Positions 7,489 to 13,093 of a DNA stretch of 13,148 nucleotides are shown one piece after another; position 1 is the stretch's first letter; every line of letters starts with the position of its first letter. This stretch comes from an uncultured Veillonella sp. GTDB taxonomy: Bacteria > Bacillota > Negativicutes > Veillonellales > Veillonellaceae. The notes under the pieces were generated by a model. It did not search any database, was not told the origin of the DNA, and saw nothing but the letters and a program-made list of their open reading frames with translations. The position numbers and the translations under genes are program-made. The stretch is from NCBI GenBank assembly GCA_902466275.1, contig CABQQJ010000002.1, positions 1 through 13,148 on the forward strand. Reading direction: 5' to 3'.

Positions 7489-8257
7489 ATCCATTACCCC
7501 CTTGTGGTGTACGTTGTTTGGATATACTATGTGCCTTACCTTTTTTATTCGTTTGATTAGAAGTCTTTTGTTTATACCGTTTATCATAACGAATTTTATT
7601 AGACATTGCTCTTTTTGATACTGCTTCAGAAATCTCTTTTTTCCTACTTTGTTGATTATTAAATTGTATATCTTCAGCTGCTTCTTTAGCATCTACATCG
7701 TTTGTATCATTGGGTTGACGTCTTGCTTTAAATTGCACATCTGAGGCCTCTAATTCGTCCTCAATACGCTGCATAAAATCATAGGTCCGACCATTTGTTG
7801 TATCTAGTACAAAATCGCACTGCTTATACACGGGCTTCCACGATTGTATCATAGCATGTACAAAGGCATTCACATTACTATAGTCCATGGTAGGCCGTTT
7901 CCCAACACGGCGATTCACCCGACTGACAATACGGAATTGTGCAGCTCGGATACCAATAATATAGGAATATTTTTTTAATACCTTTAAGGTGCGATGTTCA
8001 ATAGGAAAATTCCCACCCACAGAAATCACTGCTTCATGGTATAAGCAAACCTTTTTTAGTACATCCATTTCGGCGCGGCGGAATGCTTTTTCTCCTATCT
8101 TTTTAAAAATCTCAGCAATGGGCAACCCAAAACGACTTTCTAATACGCGATCGGTATCTACAAATTGCCAACCCTTGCGTTCTGCAAGGTTCCGTCCAAA
8201 GTGACTTTTGCCACTTCCCATAGAACCGATGAGCATAATATTCCGTTTTATTATCAT
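7415..8257 (-). CDS. Shikimate-kinase-family (AroK-like) P-loop kinase with basic C-terminal tail
   Basis: A 280-residue protein whose first 170 or so residues are an AroK-like kinase. It has Walker A GSMGSGKS (11-18), DTD (34-36) with the shikimate-site Asp, EKAFRRAE (56-63) with the conserved Arg, VGG (80-82) and the lid arginine in GKRP (119-122). Shikimate kinases phosphorylate shikimate with ATP in the pathway to aromatic amino acids. Two hallmarks are changed: GGG reads GGN (81-83), and the RxPxY motif reads WKPVY (140-144), losing the substrate-binding Arg. Residues from about 175 onward form a hydrophilic tail rich in Lys, Arg, Asn and Gln with no recognised domain. Its last 24 codons are read out of frame from the start of pfkA. 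AAGGGG lies 10 bases before the ATG. The place just after pilMNO matches the pil-aroK order of gammaproteobacteria. Substrate uncertain. Confidence 0.8.
   Translation of the reverse strand: MIIKRNIMLIGSMGSGKSHFGRNLAERKGWQFVDTDRVLESRFGLPIAEIFKKIGEKAFRRAEMDVLKKVCLYHEAVISVGGNFPIEHRTLKVLKKYSYIIGIRAAQFRIVSRVNRRVGKRPTMDYSNVNAFVHAMIQSWKPVYKQCDFVLDTTNGRTYDFMQRIEDELEASDVQFKARRQPNDTNDVDAKEAAEDIQFNNQQSRKKEISEAVSKRAMSNKIRYDKRYKQKTSNQTNKKGKAHSISKQRTPQGGNGYEKNRNTNKRRRRTWNERRHKSAN
7497..7503 (-). promoter_or_regulatory. Ribosome binding site deciding the pfkA start
   Basis: AAGGGGG lies 8 bases before the ATG at 7488 and only 2 bases before the ATG at 7494. It lies inside the tail of the overlapping AroK-like gene, so pfkA translation may be coupled to it. 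Confidence 0.65.
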
Positions 8258-8290
8258 CTATTATGTGCCCCTTATCATTACATATCCTTC

Positions 8291-8318
8291 ATTGTACTAT
8301 AAAATGGTCCAAAAACAA
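8291..8318 (-). promoter_or_regulatory. Possible promoter of the aroK-like/pfkA pair
   Basis: On the minus strand, TTGTTT (8318-8313), a 16-base spacer, then TACAAT (8296-8291), about 35 bases before the AroK-like start codon. The -35 box is made of the T-run of the preceding terminator. Moderate match only. Confidence 0.35.
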
Positions 8319-8353
8319 AGACAGACTATAGACATAAAATCTATAATCTGTCT
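8311..8353 (-). terminator. Rho-independent terminator of the pilus operon
   Basis: Arms 8319-8331 and 8341-8353 pair over 13 positions, with one G-U wobble in the minus-strand RNA (a C-A mismatch if read from the plus strand) and a 9-base loop. TTGTTTTTGG follows on the minus strand. The stem begins about 24 bases after the pilO stop codon, so it closes the pilus operon. Confidence 0.85.
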
Positions 8354-8376
8354 CTATACAGTACACCCGATTTTCA

Positions 8377-8895
8377 TTAAGGTTTTATAATCGATTTAAT
8401 TGCACAATGCACATAAACTACATTACCTTTACGTTCTATATCTTCTATTTCTATACGGCGTGAAGGATCCTTTTCTTCAACAGTATTTATCCAGTTAATC
8501 ATACGCTCTGTACTACCTAATACTGTTAATTCTAGTATACCTTCATGCTCATCAGTACTGACAATCATTAATGGTTCTCCTTGCAAGGAATCAAAAATAT
8601 TTGTATTAGAACTTGTATTAGATGTCTTGTTCCGTGTAAAAGATTCTAATAGTTTTGCTTCATTAGACACTATATAATCTGACTCAGCATTCATTTGTAT
8701 ATTATAATTATCTTGTTGATTTTTTAAGCTATTATTTTTGTCTTCAAAATAAATATGCCCATACATAGAAAGGCTAATGAGCATCCCCCACAACACTAGG
8801 CCCGTTAATATTCTCTCGACCTGATACGTTGTGCTCTCTTTTAGATCCGTCCATATGGAATGTATAAACACCTTTATCTGCTTTAACTGTTCCAT
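8377..8895 (-). CDS. pilO: PilO/GspM-like inner-membrane pilus assembly protein
   Basis: A 172-residue bitopic protein. It has a short cytoplasmic N-terminus (about 28 residues), one membrane helix (about 29-46, ILTGLVLWGMLISLSMYG), a polar stretch with coiled-coil character, and a small C-terminal alpha-beta domain from about 105 that includes LELTVLGSTERMINWINTVEE. This layout and the position after pilM and pilN identify it as PilO, which pairs with PilN to form the alignment platform around the pilus motor. Sequence recognition alone is weak. The middle (about 85-98) is rich in Ser, Thr and Asn. GGAG lies 4 bases before the ATG, so the start at 8895 is supported even though it lies 122 bases inside pilN. 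Last gene of the pilus operon. Confidence 0.7.
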   Translation of the reverse strand: MEQLKQIKVFIHSIWTDLKESTTYQVERILTGLVLWGMLISLSMYGHIYFEDKNNSLKNQQDNYNIQMNAESDYIVSNEAKLLESFTRNKTSNTSSNTNIFDSLQGEPLMIVSTDEHEGILELTVLGSTERMINWINTVEEKDPSRRIEIEDIERKGNVVYVHCAIKSIIKP

Positions 8896-9370
8896 GACAC
8901 TCCATCCCTAGTAATTTTTGTTGGAGAATAGCAATAAATTTACGACACATTTCGTCACTCGTACCTATACCATCTATACTGATACGCCCATCCTTAATGC
9001 TAAGATGCTGTAGACTAATATGTTCTGACATAGCGGCATCAAGAATATATACGACCATTGTATTGGGTAATATATCTGTTTGATTCTTAAGGATTTTATT
9101 CTTTATTAATTTATTTCTTATTTCCATTAATTCACCATATTGTTGATGTATTTCTTGATACTGAGCATTTGCTTGCAATCGCACAAAGTCTATCTTTCGA
9201 TTTTCATAGCTACGATAGCTTGACCAACAACTATATATAGTAACAAGCCCTACTATAATGTATATAAGACTTATCCCATAAAGAAGGTATCGATAGGTAT
9301 GCCATAAACTATGCCATCGTAACGAGCGAGGCATTAAATTAATACATCTGTCCTTACCAGCCCAATCCAA
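8774..9370 (-). CDS. pilN: PilN-like inner-membrane pilus assembly protein
   Basis: A 198-residue bitopic protein. The cytoplasmic N-terminus carries CINLMP (9-14), matching the conserved INLLP peptide by which PilN docks onto PilM. A membrane helix follows (about 29-50, LLYGISLIYIIVGLVTIYSC), then a coiled coil (about 55-100). Last comes an alpha-beta domain (about 105-172), in which LSIKDGRISIDGIGTSDEMC fits the PilN fold. The final 25 or so residues, after FHMDGS, look like an unstructured tail and are read across the start of pilO. The start is TTG at 9370, with AAGGGGG ten bases upstream inside pilM. An ATT at the Ile of INLMP, 7 bases after AAGGA, is a less likely alternative. It overlaps pilM by 17 bases. 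Confidence 0.8.
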   Translation of the reverse strand: MDWAGKDRCINLMPRSLRWHSLWHTYRYLLYGISLIYIIVGLVTIYSCWSSYRSYENRKIDFVRLQANAQYQEIHQQYGELMEIRNKLIKNKILKNQTDILPNTMVVYILDAAMSEHISLQHLSIKDGRISIDGIGTSDEMCRKFIAILQQKLLGMECHGTVKADKGVYTFHMDGSKREHNVSGRENINGPSVVGDAH

Positions 9371-10208
9371 TCCATTTAAGCCCCCTTGCTGCCATACCGA
9401 TAGCCATGTCCCAATCTAATTGTCCTTGCTTGCAACGATTACGACCACGACCTAAAAATAATAATGGAATATATTCAGTTTCTCCATACATGGAAATTAT
9501 ACCTTCCATATCTGTCCGTTCTTCATTTGTTATAGATTCTAACCCATACATCCGAATTCCCTGTATCTCATCTATACCAAAGTCTTGTAATCTCACTTCT
9601 AACTTATCCATAGCTTCAGCTACATCGCTACTAGTAATAGGTACAATACACTCTTGAATGCATATATCATTCCACCAAAGCCATAAATGCATGGCGCCTT
9701 CTTCCACAACACCTGTTACAGTACCGCTGCGCCGCATCAAGCAATAACAAATAGGAATAGGCCAAAAATCAATAACATCAACGGGTGCATAAGTATCTCG
9801 TATACCTTGCTTCAAAAGCTCTAGTGAATGCCGATCTACAGCCACCATAAACATATGATAATTGTGTCGTGGATATTCCCGGCGACAAGCATCCATTTGG
9901 AAACTATCCCCCTCAAAACTAAAGTAGTCCTCTATATTCCACTTTATAAACTCCTTCATATCAAAATCATGAGGATCATAAGGTGCTACATGCATTTGTG
10001 TATCAATATTAGCAACAATACTATAAGCCCCTTCATCTAAATCATACGTTTCTATAAATTTTGTAACGTCTTCATCAATAGGTCCTGTACGCTTCATTTC
10101 TAACGCATCAGTAATGACCATTGTTTTATTTTCTATATGAGCGGTAACACATACAATATGTTCATCAGTTATACATACTCCAGAATGTATTCTCTTTTTT
10201 CGTTTCAT
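9354..10208 (-). CDS. pilM: PilM-like actin-fold pilus assembly protein (degenerate)
   Basis: A 284-residue cytoplasmic protein, shorter than the usual 350 or so of PilM. PilM is an actin-like ATP-binding protein that binds the N-terminal tail of PilN and links the pilus platform to the motors. Recognisable pieces are the SHS2-like segment with FIKWNIEDYFSF (87-98), the hinge VDVIDFWPIPICYCL (143-157, compare VDVEPxALxRA) and the ending AIGMAARGLKW (269-279, compare AIGLALRGL). The segment that should read DIG and hold nucleotide phosphate instead reads VVEEGAMHLWLWW (167-179), so ATP binding is doubtful. GAGGTGA, 5 bases before the ATG, overlaps the TGA stop of the preceding gene. Confidence 0.78.
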   Translation of the reverse strand: MKRKKRIHSGVCITDEHIVCVTAHIENKTMVITDALEMKRTGPIDEDVTKFIETYDLDEGAYSIVANIDTQMHVAPYDPHDFDMKEFIKWNIEDYFSFEGDSFQMDACRREYPRHNYHMFMVAVDRHSLELLKQGIRDTYAPVDVIDFWPIPICYCLMRRSGTVTGVVEEGAMHLWLWWNDICIQECIVPITSSDVAEAMDKLEVRLQDFGIDEIQGIRMYGLESITNEERTDMEGIISMYGETEYIPLLFLGRGRNRCKQGQLDWDMAIGMAARGLKWIGLGW

Positions 10209-10217
10209 AGAATCACC

Positions 10218-10625
10218 TCAATAAGGTTTTACCTTTATAACATGCATATGTTTTTCTTTATCTACGGTCACATACATATGTACACGACTCACGATTTCAC
10301 TATTTTTCAATTTTCCATAACTCATAATATGTCGCGGATTATCTGTTGATTGGTCTGCTTCAATAGTAATCTCTACATTTTCATCATCTATCACAACTAA
10401 TTTATTTTGAAAGTCCCATACATTTCCTAATTTACAATAGCCCACAAACCAATGAACACCTTTCTGTGCCGCATAATGAGCCTCTTCCAAATGCAATTCG
10501 TCTACCACATTACTTTCACATATTTGTCCTATACGCAGCCCCATAAAAGCTAATAGTAATAAAAAGGACATCGTAAGTATCGCTATATATGTAATAAAGC
10601 CCGCGTTATGGGCTCCTACGTTCAT
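10218..10625 (-). CDS. Minor pilin, PilX/GspK-like
   Basis: A 135-residue membrane-anchored pilin-like protein. After a 9-residue leader ending in Gly, the sequence FITYIAILTMSFLLLLAFM (10-28) is a prepilin-type hydrophobic helix starting at a cleavage-like Gly-Phe. Residue +5 is Ile rather than Glu, as in GspK and some PilX proteins, which sit at the pilus tip. The rest is a small soluble domain with no recognised family (EEAHYAAQKGVHWFVGY, then beta-rich). The ATG at 10625 has GAGGAG seven bases upstream and gives a normal short leader; the much longer upstream in-frame extension would bury the helix. It overlaps the PilW-like gene by 20 bases. Assignment rests on the helix and on gene order. 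Confidence 0.68.
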   Translation of the reverse strand: MNVGAHNAGFITYIAILTMSFLLLLAFMGLRIGQICESNVVDELHLEEAHYAAQKGVHWFVGYCKLGNVWDFQNKLVVIDDENVEITIEADQSTDNPRHIMSYGKLKNSEIVSRVHMYVTVDKEKHMHVIKVKPY

Positions 10626-11250
10626 AACCTGTCTCCTCTTTACTTGTATACCAATCATAAATAGTACTCTGTCCAATAGAGACCTCATATATGGATAATC
10701 CTCCATAACCACTTGTGTATTTTCTATCATTAACAAAACGATTATTAATATACCAACGTAAATACACGGTCCCATTAGTATCTACACTAAAAGGGTATTC
10801 TTGGGTATAGCCCACATTTCTTTTATCTGTAGTTCCTACAATTCGACTACCACTGACAGGTTGCAAGCTACCATCCGTTAATTTTCTGTATAATGCATGA
10901 CGTTGTACAGTTAAGGTTGTGCGCTTTGTATCGTGAATATATAAACTCTTATTATGGTCTTCTACAGTAACCTTCACAGGATTCCATATCATATGAGCCA
11001 CAACCATACGCCGTGTATATCGACCATCCTCCATCATAGCTACACTATCAAGTAATTTAGCATCCCACATAACTGCATAGAATACGATACCTAACAATAA
11101 GGTAAGGACTATGATAGAAATCATCATACTAATAAGCGTAGAATACAAAATAAAACCCATATCATTTCTATTTTTATTTCTATCTGTTATGGGATTCTGC
11201 TTGTATTCTTTATTCTTCCCAATTACCGTTTCTATATCCTCGCCCTTCAA
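10606..11250 (-). CDS. Minor pilin, PilW/GspJ/ComGF-like
   Basis: A 214-residue pilin-like protein. A polar leader of 32 residues ends in Met-Gly, followed by FILYSTLISMMISIIVLTLL (33-52), a prepilin-type helix with Ser instead of Glu at +5. The large C-terminal part, with repeated short beta strands (SLYIHDTKRTTLTVQRHALY, VYLRWYINNRFV), fits the beta-rich head of the GspJ/PilW group. This group forms a tip complex with the neighbouring minor pilins and primes pilus assembly. The start is TTG with GGAGGGG 5 bases upstream, and it overlaps the preceding stop as TTGA. I see no cysteines in the head domain. Confidence 0.65.
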   Translation of the reverse strand: MKGEDIETVIGKNKEYKQNPITDRNKNRNDMGFILYSTLISMMISIIVLTLLLGIVFYAVMWDAKLLDSVAMMEDGRYTRRMVVAHMIWNPVKVTVEDHNKSLYIHDTKRTTLTVQRHALYRKLTDGSLQPVSGSRIVGTTDKRNVGYTQEYPFSVDTNGTVYLRWYINNRFVNDRKYTSGYGGLSIYEVSIGQSTIYDWYTSKEETGYERRSP

Positions 11251-11684
11251 TGTATCCCCTCCAAATCAACTGATAGAGAATAGACAACAGATTGATTGTC
11301 GATGGCATCTACTGTTAATCGTTGTAAAGATACACCTTCTATCACTACAGGCTTTATATGTGTTTTATAGGTAATTTTTTCACTAGGACTCATTGTAAAT
11401 TGAGAATTATATACACCAGTTTCTATTGCTCCATTCTTATAATAAGAAGCTTTAGCCACTTCTAAATACGTTATGGTATCTTGCAATATATGATCCCAAT
11501 AATACGCCCTATATACCGTAAGAGTAGCCATCCAAAAAATAGATAATACAACCGGTAAAATGAACATGATTATAGCGGCTGATATTAAAGCGTCACCATA
11601 CATAAATCCTTCAGTGCACTTCTTCCCATCTAATTCGCCCCGTTTGTACAGATATCCATATACGATTTTTCTCACCACTTTCAC
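11247..11684 (-). CDS. Minor pilin, PilV/GspI/ComGE-like
   Basis: A 145-residue pilin-like protein. A Glu-Gly at 25-26 precedes FMYGDALISAAIIMFILPVV (27-46), a prepilin helix with Asp in place of the usual Glu at +5. The following residues, WDHILQDTITYLEVAKASYY, continue the long pilin helix, and the C-terminus is a short beta domain. Order in the operon places it as the GspI/PilV member of the tip complex. The start is uncertain: GTG at 11684 is the first in-frame start but has only a weak AAAGA upstream and lies 74 bases inside the preceding gene. GTG at 11678 or 11675 and CTG at Leu12 are alternatives. A leader of 14 to 26 residues results in every case. Confidence 0.65.
   Translation of the reverse strand: MKVVRKIVYGYLYKRGELDGKKCTEGFMYGDALISAAIIMFILPVVLSIFWMATLTVYRAYYWDHILQDTITYLEVAKASYYKNGAIETGVYNSQFTMSPSEKITYKTHIKPVVIEGVSLQRLTVDAIDNQSVVYSLSVDLEGIH
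11256..11262 (-). promoter_or_regulatory. Ribosome binding site for the TTG-started PilW-like gene
   Basis: GGAGGGG with ATACA between it and the TTG at 11250. This supports a non-ATG start immediately at the stop codon of the preceding gene. Confidence 0.6.
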
Positions 11685-12072
11685 GATCTTTCAAAATAAT
11701 TTCTGTCCCATCATAGGGTAAGCCCAAGGCTGAAAAAGAAATAATTGTCATAGACCGTTCATTCTCAATATTTTGCGGTAATGATATGTTTACCGTATGA
11801 TGATTAACATCTTCCTCTAAGGTATAACTGTCCTTATTTAAAATAAAAAGCATTCTCCCTTTACCATTAGATTTATGCCCTAACATAGACCACAGTTGAA
11901 CTTTCTTGAGCATATACGCCACCTCTTGCGTAGCACCATTTAAAGTATAACGACTAGGTGTTGTCACAATAGGTAAGGCAATAGAAATGAGCAATAAGAT
12001 TAAACCAATAGTAATAATCCATTCCGCCAATAAAGATCCACTTTGACGATTTATAAGTTGCACCTTAACCAT
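11611..12072 (-). CDS. Minor pilin, FimT/GspH-like
   Basis: A 153-residue pilin-like protein with a textbook short leader: MVKVQLINRQSG, cleavage after Gly12, then SLLAEWIITIGLILLLISIA with Glu at +5 (residue 17). The mature part, with ATQEVAYMLKKVQLWSMLG continuing the helix and a beta-rich C-terminus (ISFSALGLPYDGTEIILKD and then IWISVQTGRIRW), matches the GspH/FimT group, which typically ends in such strands. An in-frame extension upstream is possible, but the ATG at 12072 has GGAGGTG eight bases away and gives the classical leader, so I start there. It overlaps the prepilin peptidase gene by 22 bases. Confidence 0.78.
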   Translation of the reverse strand: MVKVQLINRQSGSLLAEWIITIGLILLLISIALPIVTTPSRYTLNGATQEVAYMLKKVQLWSMLGHKSNGKGRMLFILNKDSYTLEEDVNHHTVNISLPQNIENERSMTIISFSALGLPYDGTEIILKDRESGEKNRIWISVQTGRIRWEEVH

Positions 12073-12593
12073 TGATAAAGCACCTCCATATAGGAACCAC
12101 CATGTAAGGCACACCATCCGCCAAAGCATAGAAAGGGACCAAATGGGATATATCGATTACGATAACCGGCGAGTAAGAGATAGAGAGAACCAACACAAAA
12201 AGTTACGTAAAAGAAACATATAATTTCCCATGGAGTGAGCCATATTGCAATAGCAGAAAACCATTTAATATCGCCTATGCCAAAGCCTTTATGGCTAATC
12301 AAACGAAGTCCATATGTAATAGCACCTACGCTGATAACACTTAATAAGGTTACTAACATAGATTGATCATTTATATAGCTATATATAATGCCACCTATTA
12401 CAAGAACTAATGCCCCTTCATCAGGCAATATATAGTAATGCATATCGATGGTAGCACCTGCTATGATGATGAGTGAAAACACAGCATACAAAGCAATGTG
12501 AGTATAAGATATTGCTTTTGATGAAACTATAACAGGTAGCAATATAGATGCTATATATACAAAAAGTCCTATCACATAATTGGTCCCTTTCAT
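12051..12593 (-). CDS. pilD: Type IV prepilin peptidase, protease domain only (A24 family)
   Basis: A 180-residue polytopic membrane aspartyl protease that cleaves prepilin leaders after Gly. The two catalytic Asp motifs are clear: ATIDMHYYILPDEG (47-60, Asp50) and GFGIGDIKWFSAI (103-115, Asp108 in the GxGD motif). IPFGPFL (149-155) is the usual closing motif. About six membrane helices can be drawn. The N-terminal cysteine-rich methyltransferase domain of PilD/ComC-type enzymes is absent, so the protein is about 180 rather than 250-290 residues. An ATG at 12608 is in frame but has no ribosome binding site; the ATG at 12593 has AAGGA six bases upstream. It likely processes the pilins encoded around it. 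It ends inside the FimT-like gene. Confidence 0.9.
   Translation of the reverse strand: MKGTNYVIGLFVYIASILLPVIVSSKAISYTHIALYAVFSLIIIAGATIDMHYYILPDEGALVLVIGGIIYSYINDQSMLVTLLSVISVGAITYGLRLISHKGFGIGDIKWFSAIAIWLTPWEIICFFYVTFCVGSLYLLLAGYRNRYIPFGPFLCFGGWCALHGGSYMEVLYQWLRCNL
12081..12087 (-). promoter_or_regulatory. Ribosome binding site deciding the FimT-like start
   Basis: GGAGGTG, 8 bases before the ATG at 12072, lies inside the coding end of the prepilin peptidase. It rules in the short classical prepilin leader. Confidence 0.7.
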
Positions 12594-12599
12594 ACCTTG

Positions 12600-12604
12600 T
12601 CCTT
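12600..12604 (-). promoter_or_regulatory. Ribosome binding site deciding the prepilin peptidase start
   Basis: AAGGA, six bases before the ATG at 12593. The ATG at 12608 is preceded only by AT-rich sequence (GTTAGTTAT). Confidence 0.55.
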
Positions 12605-12646
12605 TCATATAACTAACGTATATAATTCATAATCTATACAAGTTAA

Positions 12647-13093
12647 TTAAGGCTCATTAGGTGCTTTAACAACAACAGATTTTGAAGTCCCACCACTGAC
12701 AACTTCATAAGTAATAGTGTATTCTTTTCCTTTTGCAGTCTTAACATGTTCAGTAAGATATCCTTCCTTATATAGATTTTCTACTGTTGGAGGTGTGTCG
12801 ACATTCTTATCAATCATATACAATTGAGTGGCATTTTTAATAATTTGAATATCTGCTGTTTCTTTAGCGTTTCGAGCTTTATCCGCTGCAGATAAGAATT
12901 GTGGCATCGCAATAGCCGCTAATATAGCGATAACCGCTACTACAACCATTAACTCAACGAGAGTAAATCCGCCTTTTCTCGATTTTTTAAACCCTTCTCG
13001 AACACGAGAAATATGTAATCGATCTACGACCCATTGACCGCACATTTCTAATCGATGATTCACTCCATGAATCATATGCATAACAGACTTCAT
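12647..13093 (-). CDS. pilA: Major type IV prepilin (PilA/ComGC-like) with long leader
   Basis: A 148-residue prepilin. The cleavage site and helix are classical: KGG, cut after Gly42, then FTLVELMVVVAVIAILAAIA (43-62) with Glu at +5. The mature protein is about 106 residues, small like ComGC or a GspG-type pseudopilin. ADKARNAKETADIQIIKNAT (about 69-88) continues the helix, and there is a short beta region and no cysteine in the mature part. It is probably the main fibre subunit, serving twitching, adhesion or DNA uptake. The 42-residue leader is far longer than the usual 6-25. The ATG at 13093 has AAAGGAG six bases upstream, and none of the later in-frame Met codons (5, 7, 17) has a good site. 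First complete gene of the operon in the window. Confidence 0.92.
   Translation of the reverse strand: MKSVMHMIHGVNHRLEMCGQWVVDRLHISRVREGFKKSRKGGFTLVELMVVVAVIAILAAIAMPQFLSAADKARNAKETADIQIIKNATQLYMIDKNVDTPPTVENLYKEGYLTEHVKTAKGKEYTITYEVVSGGTSKSVVVKAPNEP
12995..13010 (-). other. Small hairpin inside the prepilin leader coding region
   Basis: TTCTCG-UGUU-CGAGAA pairs perfectly over six bases with a 4-base loop in the pilA mRNA, about 25-30 codons into the reading frame and just before the cleavage-site codons. It may be no more than a by-product of Arg and Glu codons. Confidence 0.25.

Noticed and set aside
7489..7692. A 68-residue N-terminal extension of PfkA.
   Set aside because: The extension is Lys- and Ile-rich, unlike any PfkA, and overlaps the kinase gene. 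The ATG at 7488 has the ribosome binding site and gives the canonical 319-residue enzyme.
10626..10775. A 50-residue N-terminal extension of the PilX-like protein.
   Set aside because: It lies within the PilW-like gene, has no ribosome binding site and would put a second hydrophobic segment before the pilin helix. The ATG at 10625 has an excellent site.
12609..12646. A promoter or terminator between the prepilin and prepilin peptidase genes.
   Set aside because: The 38-54 bases are AT-rich but show neither a stable hairpin with a T-run nor a -35/-10 pair at proper spacing.
12990..13015. An SOS/LexA-like box at ttctcgaacacgagaa.
   Set aside because: It resembles half of a GAAC-N4-GTTC site, but the second half is missing and it lies inside coding sequence.
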